NCBI GenBank assembly: GCA_018240425.1
Contig: JAFEFU010000046.1
Span: 52,407 to 116,406, forward strand
Direction of reading: 5' to 3'
DNA length: 64,000 bases
Source: Pseudomonadota bacterium
Lineage (GTDB): Bacteria > Pseudomonadota > Alphaproteobacteria > Rhodobacterales > Rhodobacteraceae
Part shown: positions 25,744-34,200 of the stretch, piece by piece
Layout of the letters: each line of letters starts with the position of its first letter
Numbering within the stretch: position 1 is the first letter of the stretch
Translations under genes and position numbers: made by a program
The notes under the pieces: generated by a model
The model's database searches: none
What the model was told of the DNA's origin: nothing
What the model saw: the letters and a program-made list of their open reading frames with translations, nothing else

Positions 25744-26780
25744 CCGCCGCCGTTCCTGCCCTGACCGTCACCGGCCTGACCCGCGTCTTCGATGTTTCCG
25801 CGCCCTGGCTGAACCGGCTGATCGAACGCCAGCCGCAGCGTTTCTTGCGGGCGGTGGACGATATTTCATTCCCGGTCCCCAGGGGAAGCTGCCTGAGCCT
25901 GGTGGGCGAATCGGGCTGCGGCAAGTCCACGGTGGCCAAGCTGGTCTCGGGCCTGATTGCGCCAAGCGCGGGCAGCATCGCCTTTGGCCCGGGGCCGGCT
26001 GGCAAGCCCCTGTCGGCGCAGATGATCTTTCAGGATCCCTATGCCAGCCTCAATCCGCGCTGGCGGGTCGGCGACATCATCGCCGAGCCCCTGCGCGAGA
26101 TGAGCCTGCGCAAGGGAGAGGCCGATGTGCGGGCGCGGGTGGCCGAGCTCCTGGCGACGGTCGGCCTTTCGGCCAGCGACGGGCGCAAGTTCCCGCACGA
26201 ATTCTCGGGCGGCCAGCGCCAGCGCATCTCTATCGCCCGCGCGCTGGCCAGCGAGCCCGAGTTCCTGATCTGCGACGAGCCGACCTCGGCGCTGGACGTG
26301 TCGGTGCAGGCGCAGATCCTGAACCTGATGCGCAGGCTTCAGGACGAGATGGGCCTGACCTACCTGTTCATCAGCCATGACATGAGCGTGGTGCGTCACA
26401 TGTCGGACGAGATCGCGGTCATGTATCTGGGGCGCATCGTCGAACAGGCGCCGACCGAGGTGCTGTTCGCCGGGCCGAAGCATCCCTATACAAGGTTGCT
26501 TCTCGACACGATTCCCAACGTACAAAGCCCGCGTCGGCGCCGCCAGACCCAGACGGGCGAGGTGCCGAGCCCGCTGAACCCGCCGACGGGCTGCACCTTC
26601 CATCCCCGCTGCCCCGAGGCCGATGCGCGCTGCCGGGCCGAGCGGCCCGAGGTCCTGGCCCAGCCCGACGGCAGCCGGGTGGCCTGCCACCGCGTCGCCG
26701 AGGCGATGGCGGCGCTGGCCGTCCCGGCACCGGCCAGGGGGCCGCTGAAGGGGGCCGGGGCGGTGCGCCTGCCGGCCTGA
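25740..26780 (+). CDS. ABC transporter ATP-binding protein (DppF type)
   Basis: A 346-residue ATPase. It has Walker A GESGCGKS, the Q-loop FQDPYASLNPRW, signature FSGGQRQRI, Walker B FLICDEPTSALD and ISHDMSV, plus the C-terminal CTFHPRCPEADARC extension. ATG 25740 overlaps the preceding stop (ATGA) after AGGAGG. It is the last gene of the seven-gene operon, followed by a strong bidirectional terminator. Confidence 0.95.
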   Translation: MTAAVPALTVTGLTRVFDVSAPWLNRLIERQPQRFLRAVDDISFPVPRGSCLSLVGESGCGKSTVAKLVSGLIAPSAGSIAFGPGPAGKPLSAQMIFQDPYASLNPRWRVGDIIAEPLREMSLRKGEADVRARVAELLATVGLSASDGRKFPHEFSGGQRQRISIARALASEPEFLICDEPTSALDVSVQAQILNLMRRLQDEMGLTYLFISHDMSVVRHMSDEIAVMYLGRIVEQAPTEVLFAGPKHPYTRLLLDTIPNVQSPRRRRQTQTGEVPSPLNPPTGCTFHPRCPEADARCRAERPEVLAQPDGSRVACHRVAEAMAALAVPAPARGPLKGAGAVRLPA

Positions 26781-26798
26781 ACCGAGGGCGGCAGGATA

Positions 26799-26828
26799 GG
26801 CCGGGAAAAGACTGGCCGGGAAAAGATT
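26799..26828. repeat. Two tandem 15-bp repeats
   Basis: GGCCGGGAAAAGACT (26799-26813) is followed directly by GGCCGGGAAAAGATT (26814-26828), one base different, and then by a third partial unit GGCCG that forms part of the terminator stem. On the minus strand the AAAAG runs supply T-rich tails. Confidence 0.8.
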
Positions 26829-26867
26829 GGCCGCGCCGGGTGCCCCCGGCGCGGCCAGTTCCTTTCT
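26829..26867. terminator. Strong bidirectional terminator between convergent operons
   Basis: GGCCGCGCCGGG (26829-26840) pairs perfectly with CCCGGCGCGGCC (26845-26856) around TGCC. The plus-strand tail is AGTTCCTTTCT; the minus-strand tail is AATCTTTTCCC. It closes the transporter operon and probably also the flavin reductase gene. I see nothing else between 26868 and 27011. Confidence 0.75.
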
Positions 26868-27011
26868 GCGGTGCTTTCAGGGGAAGGAAGGGTGCAGAAA
26901 GGCCTGGATGGATGGCCGGCCCCGCCCCTCTGCGCCATCGCGCCGGACGCGCCGCCGGCCTGCGGGCGGTCCTGGGCGCGGATCCCTGCCAATGACGGGG
27001 ATGCGCATGGC

Positions 27012-27647
27012 TCAGACCTTTTCGCCGAGGCGGTGGCGCACCGACTCGAGGCCCGGCGATGGCATGTGGAACTGGCGGTCCGAGGTGATGTAGTTGTCGG
27101 CGTGGAGCCGGGCGATGGGCTGGTAGGTCTCGGGGTTCACATAGCGGCCCTGGGCATCCAGGCAGTCGCGGCGGATGTGCATGTGCACGACCTCGCCCAG
27201 CACGATGACCCGGCGGTCATAGTCGATCAGCCGCTCGACCCGGCATTCCATCGCGCAGGGGGTTTCGGCCAGGCGCCGGGCCGCGACCTGCTGGCAGTCC
27301 AGCGCGCTCAGCCCGGCCAGCGACACCTCGTCGATGTCGGGGGCGACGCCCAGGCCGCAGACCAGCATCGCGTCGGCGATGGCCATGTCGACCATGTTCA
27401 CCACGAATTCGCCGGTGCGGCGGATGTTGCGCACGGTGTCCTTCTCGGTCCCGTCCGGCCGGGTCTGGATTCCCAGGATCACGATTGCGGGATCGTGGGA
27501 AAAGACGTTGAAGAAACTCATCGGCGCGGCATTGTTGTGGCCACCCTCCGAGAGGGTGGTGACAAGCGCGATCGGGCGCGGGCCGATGAAATTGGTCAGC
27601 AGGCGGTAGCGTTCCTCGGGCCTGATGCGCGTGAAGTCGAATTCCAT
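27012..27647 (-). CDS. Flavin reductase family protein (FMN-binding split barrel)
   Basis: A 211-residue protein of the flavin reductase-like/flavoredoxin family. It has RPIALVTTLSEGGHNNAAPMS split as RPIALVTTLSE and NNAAPMSFFNVFS near residues 23-47, then GEFVVNMVD and a C-terminal NYITSDRQFHMPS. It could supply reduced flavin to a monooxygenase or bind FMN itself; no monooxygenase is nearby. ATG 27647 has GGAAG upstream; the in-frame Met 22 codons earlier lies inside the promoter. It is divergent from the GntR gene. A good promoter (TTGACA 27739-27734, 16 bases, TATTAT 27717-27712 on the minus strand) contains the operator-like sites. Confidence 0.85.
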   Translation of the reverse strand: MEFDFTRIRPEERYRLLTNFIGPRPIALVTTLSEGGHNNAAPMSFFNVFSHDPAIVILGIQTRPDGTEKDTVRNIRRTGEFVVNMVDMAIADAMLVCGLGVAPDIDEVSLAGLSALDCQQVAARRLAETPCAMECRVERLIDYDRRVIVLGEVVHMHIRRDCLDAQGRYVNPETYQPIARLHADNYITSDRQFHMPSPGLESVRHRLGEKV

Positions 27648-27716
27648 CCCTGGTTCTTCCTTTGCCCAGAAGGGTGGGAGCGGTGGCTTGCATGTGAGTT
27701 GTTCTTGGTACATAAT

Positions 27717-27740
27717 ATTGTCAACAATCGTGTTGTCAAT
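27717..27740. promoter_or_regulatory. Tandem operator-like sites between flavin reductase and GntR genes
   Basis: ATTGTCAACAAT (27717-27728; minus strand ATTGTTGACAAT) is directly followed by CGTGTTGTCAAT (27729-27740). They span the minus-strand -35 to -10 region of the flavin reductase promoter, ideal for repression. The 11-mer GTGTTGTCAAT recurs exactly at 29155-29165. A separate inverted repeat, GCGAATG (27742-27748) and CATTCGC (27764-27770), lies closer to the GntR gene. Confidence 0.65.
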
Positions 27741-27810
27741 TGCGAATGACGTTCCATCATTGACATTCGCGCCGGTTCTTGCCGAATTCGGCCGGGGTTC
27801 AGGAGTTCAC

Positions 27811-28497
27811 ATGTACCAGGGCAGGGAAGCCGTAAGCGGTCCGGTCGCGGAAATCTGCGAAAGGATCTGGCTGTCGATCGCGGAGAAGCGGCTTCGCCCC
27901 GGAGCGCATCTGAAAGAGGAAGAGCTTTCCGAGATATTCGATCTCAGCCGCGCCCGCGTGCGCCAGGCCCTGTCGCTGCTGGAAAGCGATGGTCTGGTCA
28001 CGATCCTGCCCAATCGCGGCGCCTTCGTTGCGCAGCCGACGATCGAGGAGGCGCGCGATGTCTTCCTCTTCCGCAAGCAGCTCGAGGCTCGGGTGATCGA
28101 GCGGGTGGTCGAGCGCATCACCGAGGACGGCATCCGCCAGCTCGAGGCGCATCTGGCCGAGGAACGTGCCGCGCACGACCGCGGCGACACTTCGGCGGCG
28201 GTGCAGCTGGCCGGTGGCTTCCACCTGGTGCTGGCCGATCTCGCCGGTTCGGACTTCCTCGCCTCGATGGTGCGCATCCTGGTCTCGCGCAGCACCCTCA
28301 TCACCTCGATGTACCGGGTGCGGCACCTGAACAATTGCGCGCCCGAGGATCACGAAGGCCTGATCAACGCCATCCGCGCCCGGGCGCCGGGGCCCGCGCA
28401 GGCGGCGATGCGCGAACATATCGACCATGTCGAGGCCGAACTCGACCTGGGCGAGGCAACGCCCGTCGCCCGAGACCTGCGCCAGGCCCTGGGCTGA
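27811..28497 (+). CDS. GntR family transcriptional regulator (FCD type)
   Basis: A 228-residue regulator. It has an N-terminal winged helix-turn-helix (about 8-75; RPGAHLKEEELSEIFDLSRA shown in part as LSEIFDLSRARVRQAL) and a C-terminal FCD ligand-binding helical domain with the metal-binding pattern FHLVLADLAG ... EDHEGLINAI. FCD regulators usually sense a small carboxylate or pathway metabolite. ATG 27811 follows AGGAG at 27801-27805. It is divergent from the flavin reductase gene and shares its operator region, so it probably controls itself, the reductase, the ABC/amidohydrolase operon and the GlcG-type gene (inference from shared sites). Confidence 0.92.
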   Translation: MYQGREAVSGPVAEICERIWLSIAEKRLRPGAHLKEEELSEIFDLSRARVRQALSLLESDGLVTILPNRGAFVAQPTIEEARDVFLFRKQLEARVIERVVERITEDGIRQLEAHLAEERAAHDRGDTSAAVQLAGGFHLVLADLAGSDFLASMVRILVSRSTLITSMYRVRHLNNCAPEDHEGLINAIRARAPGPAQAAMREHIDHVEAELDLGEATPVARDLRQALG

Positions 28498-28523
28498 GGA
28501 TCAGGGCAGCGGCGGGAGAGAGA

Positions 28524-28545
28524 CCGGCCCGCCGGGGCGGGCCGG
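28524..28545. terminator. Hairpin between convergent GntR and GlcG-type genes
   Basis: CCGGCCCG (28524-28531) and CGGGCCGG (28538-28545) make an 8-bp stem. There is no clear T-run on either strand (minus side TCTCTCTCCC), so termination is only possible. Confidence 0.35.
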
Positions 28546-28551
28546 AAGGGG

Positions 28552-29040
28552 TCATTCGGCGCTGATCGCGTCGAGGCCCTTGCGGGCGCAGGCCTGGTCG
28601 AGATCGCCCGAGGGTGCGCCGCCCACGCCGATGCCGCCGACCAGGGCCTTGTCGAACTTGATCGGCAAACCGCCGGCCTGGATGACGAAGCGCGGGTCCA
28701 TGTCGCGCAGCCCCTCGTTCTGCGGGTTCTTGGCGATGAACTCGGCAAGCCCGGCCGAATCGCGGCCGAGCGCCGCCGAGGTGAAGGCCTTGCCCGTGGC
28801 GCTGCTGCCGGTGTGGGGGCCGGAATTGTCGGCCTTGAGCAGCACCTTGAGCGCGCCGGCCCGGTCGACGATGGCGACCGAGACGTTGTTGCCGCCTTCC
28901 GCGCAGGATGCGAGCGCGGCCTGGGCGGCTTTTACCGCCAGGTCGAGAGGCAGGTAGGGCGCGGTCGGCAGGCTGGTCTGGGCGAAGGCGGCGGCGGGGG
29001 CCAGCAGCGTCGCGACAAGAAGCGGGAGCATGGGTTTCAT
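28552..29040 (-). CDS. GlcG/HbpS family (DUF336) secreted protein
   Basis: A 162-residue protein with a Sec signal peptide (MKPMLPLLVATLLAPAAAFAQ) and the GlcG/HbpS fold pattern: VSVAIVDRAGALKVLLKAD, KAFTSAALGRDSA, GGLPIKFD, GGIGVGGAPSGDLDQACA (each short segment read in order). HbpS from Streptomyces binds heme and GlcG accompanies glycolate oxidation; many family members are orphan periplasmic proteins of unknown role. A GAGGACC ribosome site precedes ATG 29040. Its promoter region carries the same operator-like pair as the flavin reductase promoter. Confidence 0.88.
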   Translation of the reverse strand: MKPMLPLLVATLLAPAAAFAQTSLPTAPYLPLDLAVKAAQAALASCAEGGNNVSVAIVDRAGALKVLLKADNSGPHTGSSATGKAFTSAALGRDSAGLAEFIAKNPQNEGLRDMDPRFVIQAGGLPIKFDKALVGGIGVGGAPSGDLDQACARKGLDAISAE

Positions 29041-29153
29041 GGTTGGTCCTCGGTTGGGGGGCGCCCGAAGCGGGCACCCGGCAGCCAGAAAGATCCGGCC
29101 AGTGACTGCGCGGCGGACAGGTGCTGCACGCGGCCCATTCGCCGGGGCGGAGA

Positions 29154-29177
29154 AGTGTTGTCAATATTGTTGTCAAT
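29154..29177. promoter_or_regulatory. Tandem operator-like sites upstream of the GlcG-type gene
   Basis: AGTGTTGTCAAT (29154-29165) directly followed by ATTGTTGTCAAT (29166-29177), 115-140 bases before the GlcG-type ATG. The second differs at one base from the minus-strand flavin reductase site ATTGTTGACAAT. On the minus strand both contain TTGACA, a possible -35 box. Confidence 0.6.
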
Positions 29178-29220
29178 CCGTTCACGGTCTTGTGTGCCGC
29201 GGGCAAGGGCCTGTCTGCCC

Positions 29221-31260
29221 TCAGCGCAGCGTGACGCCGACGGTGGCGCTGCGGCCGCGGGCGTCGATGACCGACAGCCGGAAGAAGCCCGGTCCAGCCA
29301 GGGGCAGCGCGGCCTCGCGGCCCTCGTCGCCGGTGACGAGAGACTGGCCGTTGGCCATCCAGACGAAGGGTGCCACCCCGTCGCGGACCTTGACGACAAG
29401 CGGTCCGCCTCCGGTCTCGACATCGGCCCCGTCTGGGGGGAAGGCGACCTTTGGGGCGTCGCTTGCCAGCACCGTCAGGGCGGCAGCGCGCGAGCGGAAA
29501 TGGCGGAGCGGCGGCGGAAGCCGGTCGTTGGGCAGGATCAGGGTCGCGGGCGGCGGCGCGGGCAAGGGGTCGAAGGCCGGCTTCAGCCGGCCGAACACCT
29601 CGAACAGGACGGGCGCGGCCAGATCGCCGCCGAAGGCGCCGGGGACGGGCGAGCCGTCGGCGCGGCCGATCCACACGCCGGCGACATGGCGGCCGTCGAA
29701 GCCCACGGCCAGCGCATCGCGGTGGCCATAGCTGGTTCCGGTCTTGTAGGCCAGCCGCCCGGGTGCGGCGCCGGGGGGCGGCGGCAGGCCGGCGAGGATG
29801 TCATCCACTTGCCAGGCGGCCTCGGGCGAGAACAGGCGCCCTGGCAGGGGCGCGGACTGGCCGGGCAGGACCGACAGGCGGACGGGCGCGCCCAGACGGG
29901 CCAGTGCAGCATAGGCCTGCACCAGATCCTGAAGGGTGATCCCCAGCCCGCCGAGCGCGACGGCAAGGCCGGGCTGGTCCCCCGGCACCGAAGGGCGCGC
30001 GCCCGTCCGGTTCAGCGCGGTGAGGAGCTTGGCCGGGCCAAGCGCGTCGGTCAGGCTGACGGCGGGGATGTTCAGCGACTGCTGCAGGGCGGACCGCAGA
30101 CTCAGCGTGCCGCGAAAGGTGCCGTCGAAATTCTGCGGCGCATAGCTGCCGAAGGCGGTGGGCCGGTCGTCGATCAGCGTCTCGGGGTTGGCCAGCCCCT
30201 GATCGAAGACGAGGCCATAGACGAAGGGCTTGAGCGTCGATCCGGGCGAGCGCAGGGCTGCGGTCATGTCGATGAAGCCGCCGCGCCGGTCGTCGGCCCA
30301 TTGGGCGGTGCCGACCGAGGCAAGGATCTCGCCGGTCCGGTGGTCGGCGACGAGGATCGCCAGCGACAGTTTCTCGCCCGCCCGGTCGGCCACCCCGGCG
30401 GCCAGCCGCTCGAGCGCCGCCTGGAGGCCAGCGTCGATCGTGGTGCGGATCGCGCCCGCCCCGGGGTCGGCGCGGTGGAGTGCCTCGGCCAGAAGGGCGG
30501 CCCGCTGCGGAAAGTCGCGCCGCGCCCCGGGCACCGGCTCGGTTTCGGCGGCGGCGGCCTTTTCGGCGGTCAGAACGCCGGACGCGGCGGCGCGGGCCAG
30601 AACCCGGCTGCGCGCCGCATAGGCCGTTTCGGCAAAGCGGTCGGGGCGGCGGGCCTCGGGCGACTGCGGCAGCGCAACGAGCAGCGCCGCCTCGGCTGCG
30701 GTCAGGCGGCGGGGCTCCTTGCCGAACCAGCTCAGCGCCGCGGCGCGCACCCCCTCGACATTGCCGCCATAGGGGGCGAGGCGCAGGTAGAGGCCCAGGA
30801 TCTGGTCCTTGGTCATGCGCCGCTCCAGCGCCAGAGCCAGGCGGATCTGGCGCAGCTTGCCGCTCCAGCGGCCGGTGCCGCTGTCTTCCAGCAGGCGGGC
30901 GACCTGCATGGTCAGGGTCGAGCCGCCCGAGACGACATGCCCGTGCCAGAGCGCCTGCGCCGCCGCGCGGGCAAGGGCGAGGGGGTCGATGCCGGCATGG
31001 CGGTAGAAGCGGCGATCCTCGTAGTCGAGGAGCATGGCGGTGAACAGGGGATCGACCGGCCCGGGGTCAAGCCGCCAGCGGCCGTCGGTCACGGTGAAGG
31101 CGCGCAGAAGCGTGCCGTCGCGGTCGAGAACTTCGGCCGAGGTGGCGACGGTCAGGGCCGGAAGGTCGGTGCGCGCGACCCAGCCGTCGAAAAGGTCGCG
31201 GGTGAGCGCCGCCCCGAACAGGGCGGCGGCGAGAAGGAAGCCCAGGCGGTGGGCGCGCAT
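29221..31260 (-). CDS. pbpC: Penicillin-binding protein 1C
   Basis: A bifunctional class A peptidoglycan synthase of 679 residues, anchored by one N-terminal helix (about 7-20). The glycosyltransferase domain has catalytic Glu81 in DYEDRRFYRHAG and GGSTLTMQ. The transpeptidase domain has active-site Ser341 in SPGSTLKPF, the SLNIPAV (SxN-type) motif and YKTGTSYGH. A C-terminal PbpC-specific beta domain ends the protein. It lies one base after the alpha-2-macroglobulin stop. A2M-pbpC operons are well known, and the pair is thought to act together in periplasmic defence and wall repair. Confidence 0.95.
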   Translation of the reverse strand: MRAHRLGFLLAAALFGAALTRDLFDGWVARTDLPALTVATSAEVLDRDGTLLRAFTVTDGRWRLDPGPVDPLFTAMLLDYEDRRFYRHAGIDPLALARAAAQALWHGHVVSGGSTLTMQVARLLEDSGTGRWSGKLRQIRLALALERRMTKDQILGLYLRLAPYGGNVEGVRAAALSWFGKEPRRLTAAEAALLVALPQSPEARRPDRFAETAYAARSRVLARAAASGVLTAEKAAAAETEPVPGARRDFPQRAALLAEALHRADPGAGAIRTTIDAGLQAALERLAAGVADRAGEKLSLAILVADHRTGEILASVGTAQWADDRRGGFIDMTAALRSPGSTLKPFVYGLVFDQGLANPETLIDDRPTAFGSYAPQNFDGTFRGTLSLRSALQQSLNIPAVSLTDALGPAKLLTALNRTGARPSVPGDQPGLAVALGGLGITLQDLVQAYAALARLGAPVRLSVLPGQSAPLPGRLFSPEAAWQVDDILAGLPPPPGAAPGRLAYKTGTSYGHRDALAVGFDGRHVAGVWIGRADGSPVPGAFGGDLAAPVLFEVFGRLKPAFDPLPAPPPATLILPNDRLPPPLRHFRSRAAALTVLASDAPKVAFPPDGADVETGGGPLVVKVRDGVAPFVWMANGQSLVTGDEGREAALPLAGPGFFRLSVIDARGRSATVGVTLR

Positions 31261-31261
31261 C

Positions 31262-34200
31262 TCAGTCGGTCACGGTGACGCTGCCGGTCGCGGTCCTCGC
31301 CCGGTAGTCGGGGCGATACATGTCCTCGACCGAGGCGGCGGGCAGGTGGTAGGTGCCCGGCGAGATGGCGCGCACGATATAGGCCAGCCGGAACGGGTCG
31401 GAGGTGGTCCAGTCCACCGCCGCGACGAAGCGGTCCTGGCGGAATTCGGTGGTGCGGGTGTTCTCGACCGTGGTCAGCCAGTCGAGTGCCGCGATGTCTC
31501 CGCCGCGGATCAGGTTGGGGTTATCGATCTCGAATCCCGCGGGCAGCGGGTCGGTGATCATCAGCCTGCCGGCCGCCGGTCCGAGCGGTGTGACTTCGAG
31601 AACCGCGACCATGCGGGTGCCTTGTTTGACGGATGCCGGGTTGATTTCCTGCCCGTCGAGCGTGAACCAGCGGCGGGTGATCTGATAGCCCTTGCCGCCT
31701 GCCGGTTCGGGCTCGGACGGCACGCCGAAGGTGGTCAGCGTCAGCGTCGCGGCCTGGGATCCGGTGTTGGCGACGACCTTTGCCGCGCCGCCCGCCAGTT
31801 CGCCGTCCCCGACCTTCAGCCAGGGTCCGGCCATCGGCGCGCCGTCAAGGGTGAAGCCGCCCCCCGACCCCTCGCCCATCAGCGCGTGGGTCGCCATCAG
31901 CGCCCAGGTCGCCTCTTGTGTCGAGAGGGTGCGCCCGGCGATCTGGCCGGCGATCTCCTGCCCCAGACGGTCGGCGGGGAAGGACTTCGATCCGGCCTCG
32001 GTCGCCAGCGCGAGAAGGGCGGTGGCGTCGCGCAGATTGGTGCCGTAGTCGGCGCGCCAGACCTGGGCCTCGGGGCGGGCGCTGGTGCCCATGTTGCGCG
32101 CCACCTGCTCGGCCGCCTGACGGAACATCCGGTCGGCGCGGGTCTGGTCGCCATAGGCCGCCAGCGCCGCGCCCAGCTGGGCGGCGGCGATGGGGGTGTC
32201 GAAGGCCCCGGCCTTCACGTCGGCGTAATAGCGCAGGTCGCCGATTGCCGCCGCGCCCTCGCGGGCGAGGACCATCAGCGCATAGGCGACCGGGCCGCCG
32301 TCCTTGTCGAAGTCCTGGGTGTAGTTGACCTGGTTGTGCAGGTTGTCGAGCGCCTGCCGGAAGGCGGCATCGGGCACCGCGTATCCTTGCGCGCGGGCGC
32401 GGCCGAGGAAGTCGGTGACATAGGCATCGAGCCACAGGTCGCCCGATTCGGGATACCAGAGGCCGAAGGCGCCGTTGGTGTCCTGGTTCAGCAGGATCTG
32501 CCCGATGGCCTGCTGGACGCGGTCATGCACGTCCCCTGCGCCCTGGGCCTCCATCGCCTGCGCCATCTCGCCGAAGTAAAGCAGCGGCAAGGCTTTCGAG
32601 GTCAGCTGTTCGGTGCAACCATAGGGATAGCGGTCGAGCGTCGCGAGAATCGCCGGCGCGTTGAAGCGGGCCGCGGCGCCGAGGGCCAGGGTCGCGTGGG
32701 CGGTGCCCGGCTCGAGCCCGGCGAAGACGTTGGCGTCGAGCGCGAAATGGTCGCCCGCCGCCAGCGACAGCTGGCTCTGGCGCGAGACCAGCGGGTCGCC
32801 CGCCTGCACCGGGATGGTCAGGGTCTTGGCCAGCGCCTTGCCGTCGGGAGTGGTCAGGGTCAGCGTCACCTTCGCCTCGCCGGTGGCGCCGTCGGGCGCG
32901 GTCAGCGGGACCGACAGGGTGGCCTTGCCGTGGTCGGCCAGATCGACGGCCGCAGGCAGTTGGCCCGCGGTCAGCCCCTCGGCGGTCAGCGACAGGGCCA
33001 TCCTGCCCGAGGGGCCTTCGGCATGGACCAGTTCGAGGCGCAGGGTGGTCCTGTCGCCGGGCTGGAGGAAGCGCGGGACCGAGGCGGTGACCACCACCGG
33101 ATCATGGACGAGGACATCGCGGCTGGCCTCGCCCACCCCGGTCTTCGACCAGGCGACCGCCATGAGCTTCACCGTGCCGTTGAAGCTGGGCAGGGTGAAC
33201 TCGGTGCGGGCATAGCCGTCGGCGCCGACCGCAACCGGGCCCGAGAAATAGGCCACCAGTTCCTCGGTCGGCGGCGGCGCCTTGAGCCGGACCCCGCCCG
33301 CGTCGCCGCCCGAGCGGACGGTGCCGGGTGCGCCGTTGGCACTGTCGATCAGCCGGCCGTAGACATCGCGGATCGCCATGCCCAGCCGCTGCTGCCCCAG
33401 GTAGTGGCCTTCGGGGTCGGGCGGCTGGTAGGCGGTCAGGTTGAGGATACCCTGGTCGACGGCGGCGATCGTGACCCAGGCGGTTTCGCCCGGTGCCACG
33501 CCCGCGACCTTGACCGCGACCGGCAGCGGGCCGCGCGGACTTGCGCGGTCGGGGGCCTCGATGGTGGCGGCCAGCTTGCGGGGGCCGGGCTCGACCGTGG
33601 CATAGGACAGGCCGATGGCCCGGGCCGGCAGATGGCCCTTGGCATCGGCATTGCCGGGCTTGAGCGCGGTGGCGGTGACATAGGCGCCGGCGCCCCAGGC
33701 GTCGGTGACCGGCAGGGTGACGATGTTCTCGCCCTCCTTCACGTCCACGGCCTTCATGTCGATCAGGTGGTTCGACATGACCGTGACCAGCGCCACCCCG
33801 GCGGCGCGCGGCGCAAGGCGGATGCGGGCGGTCTCGCCCGGCCGGTAGGAGGGCTTGTCGAGCGAGAGGTCCAGCGTGTCCGGGGTCTGGCCGGCGTCGG
33901 CCGGGACATATCCGCCGGCATAGAAGCGCACCGAACCGGCGCCCGCACTGCGGTCGCCGCTTTCCGCGACCAGTTCATATTCGCCCCACTCGACATGCGC
34001 GGTGATCGGCGCGGGGGCATCGGCAGTCAGGTCGGCGTCGCCTTCGGCGATGCGCTGGCGGGTGGTGGTCGGCTCCCAGTTCCACTGGCCGCCGACCGAA
34101 TACCATTGATAGTCGGTCCGCACCCGGTTCAGCTTCCAGTGGACTTTCAGGCCGGTCCGCGCGCCCTCGGGGCCGACGGCGATGAGATCGAAGGCCGCGT

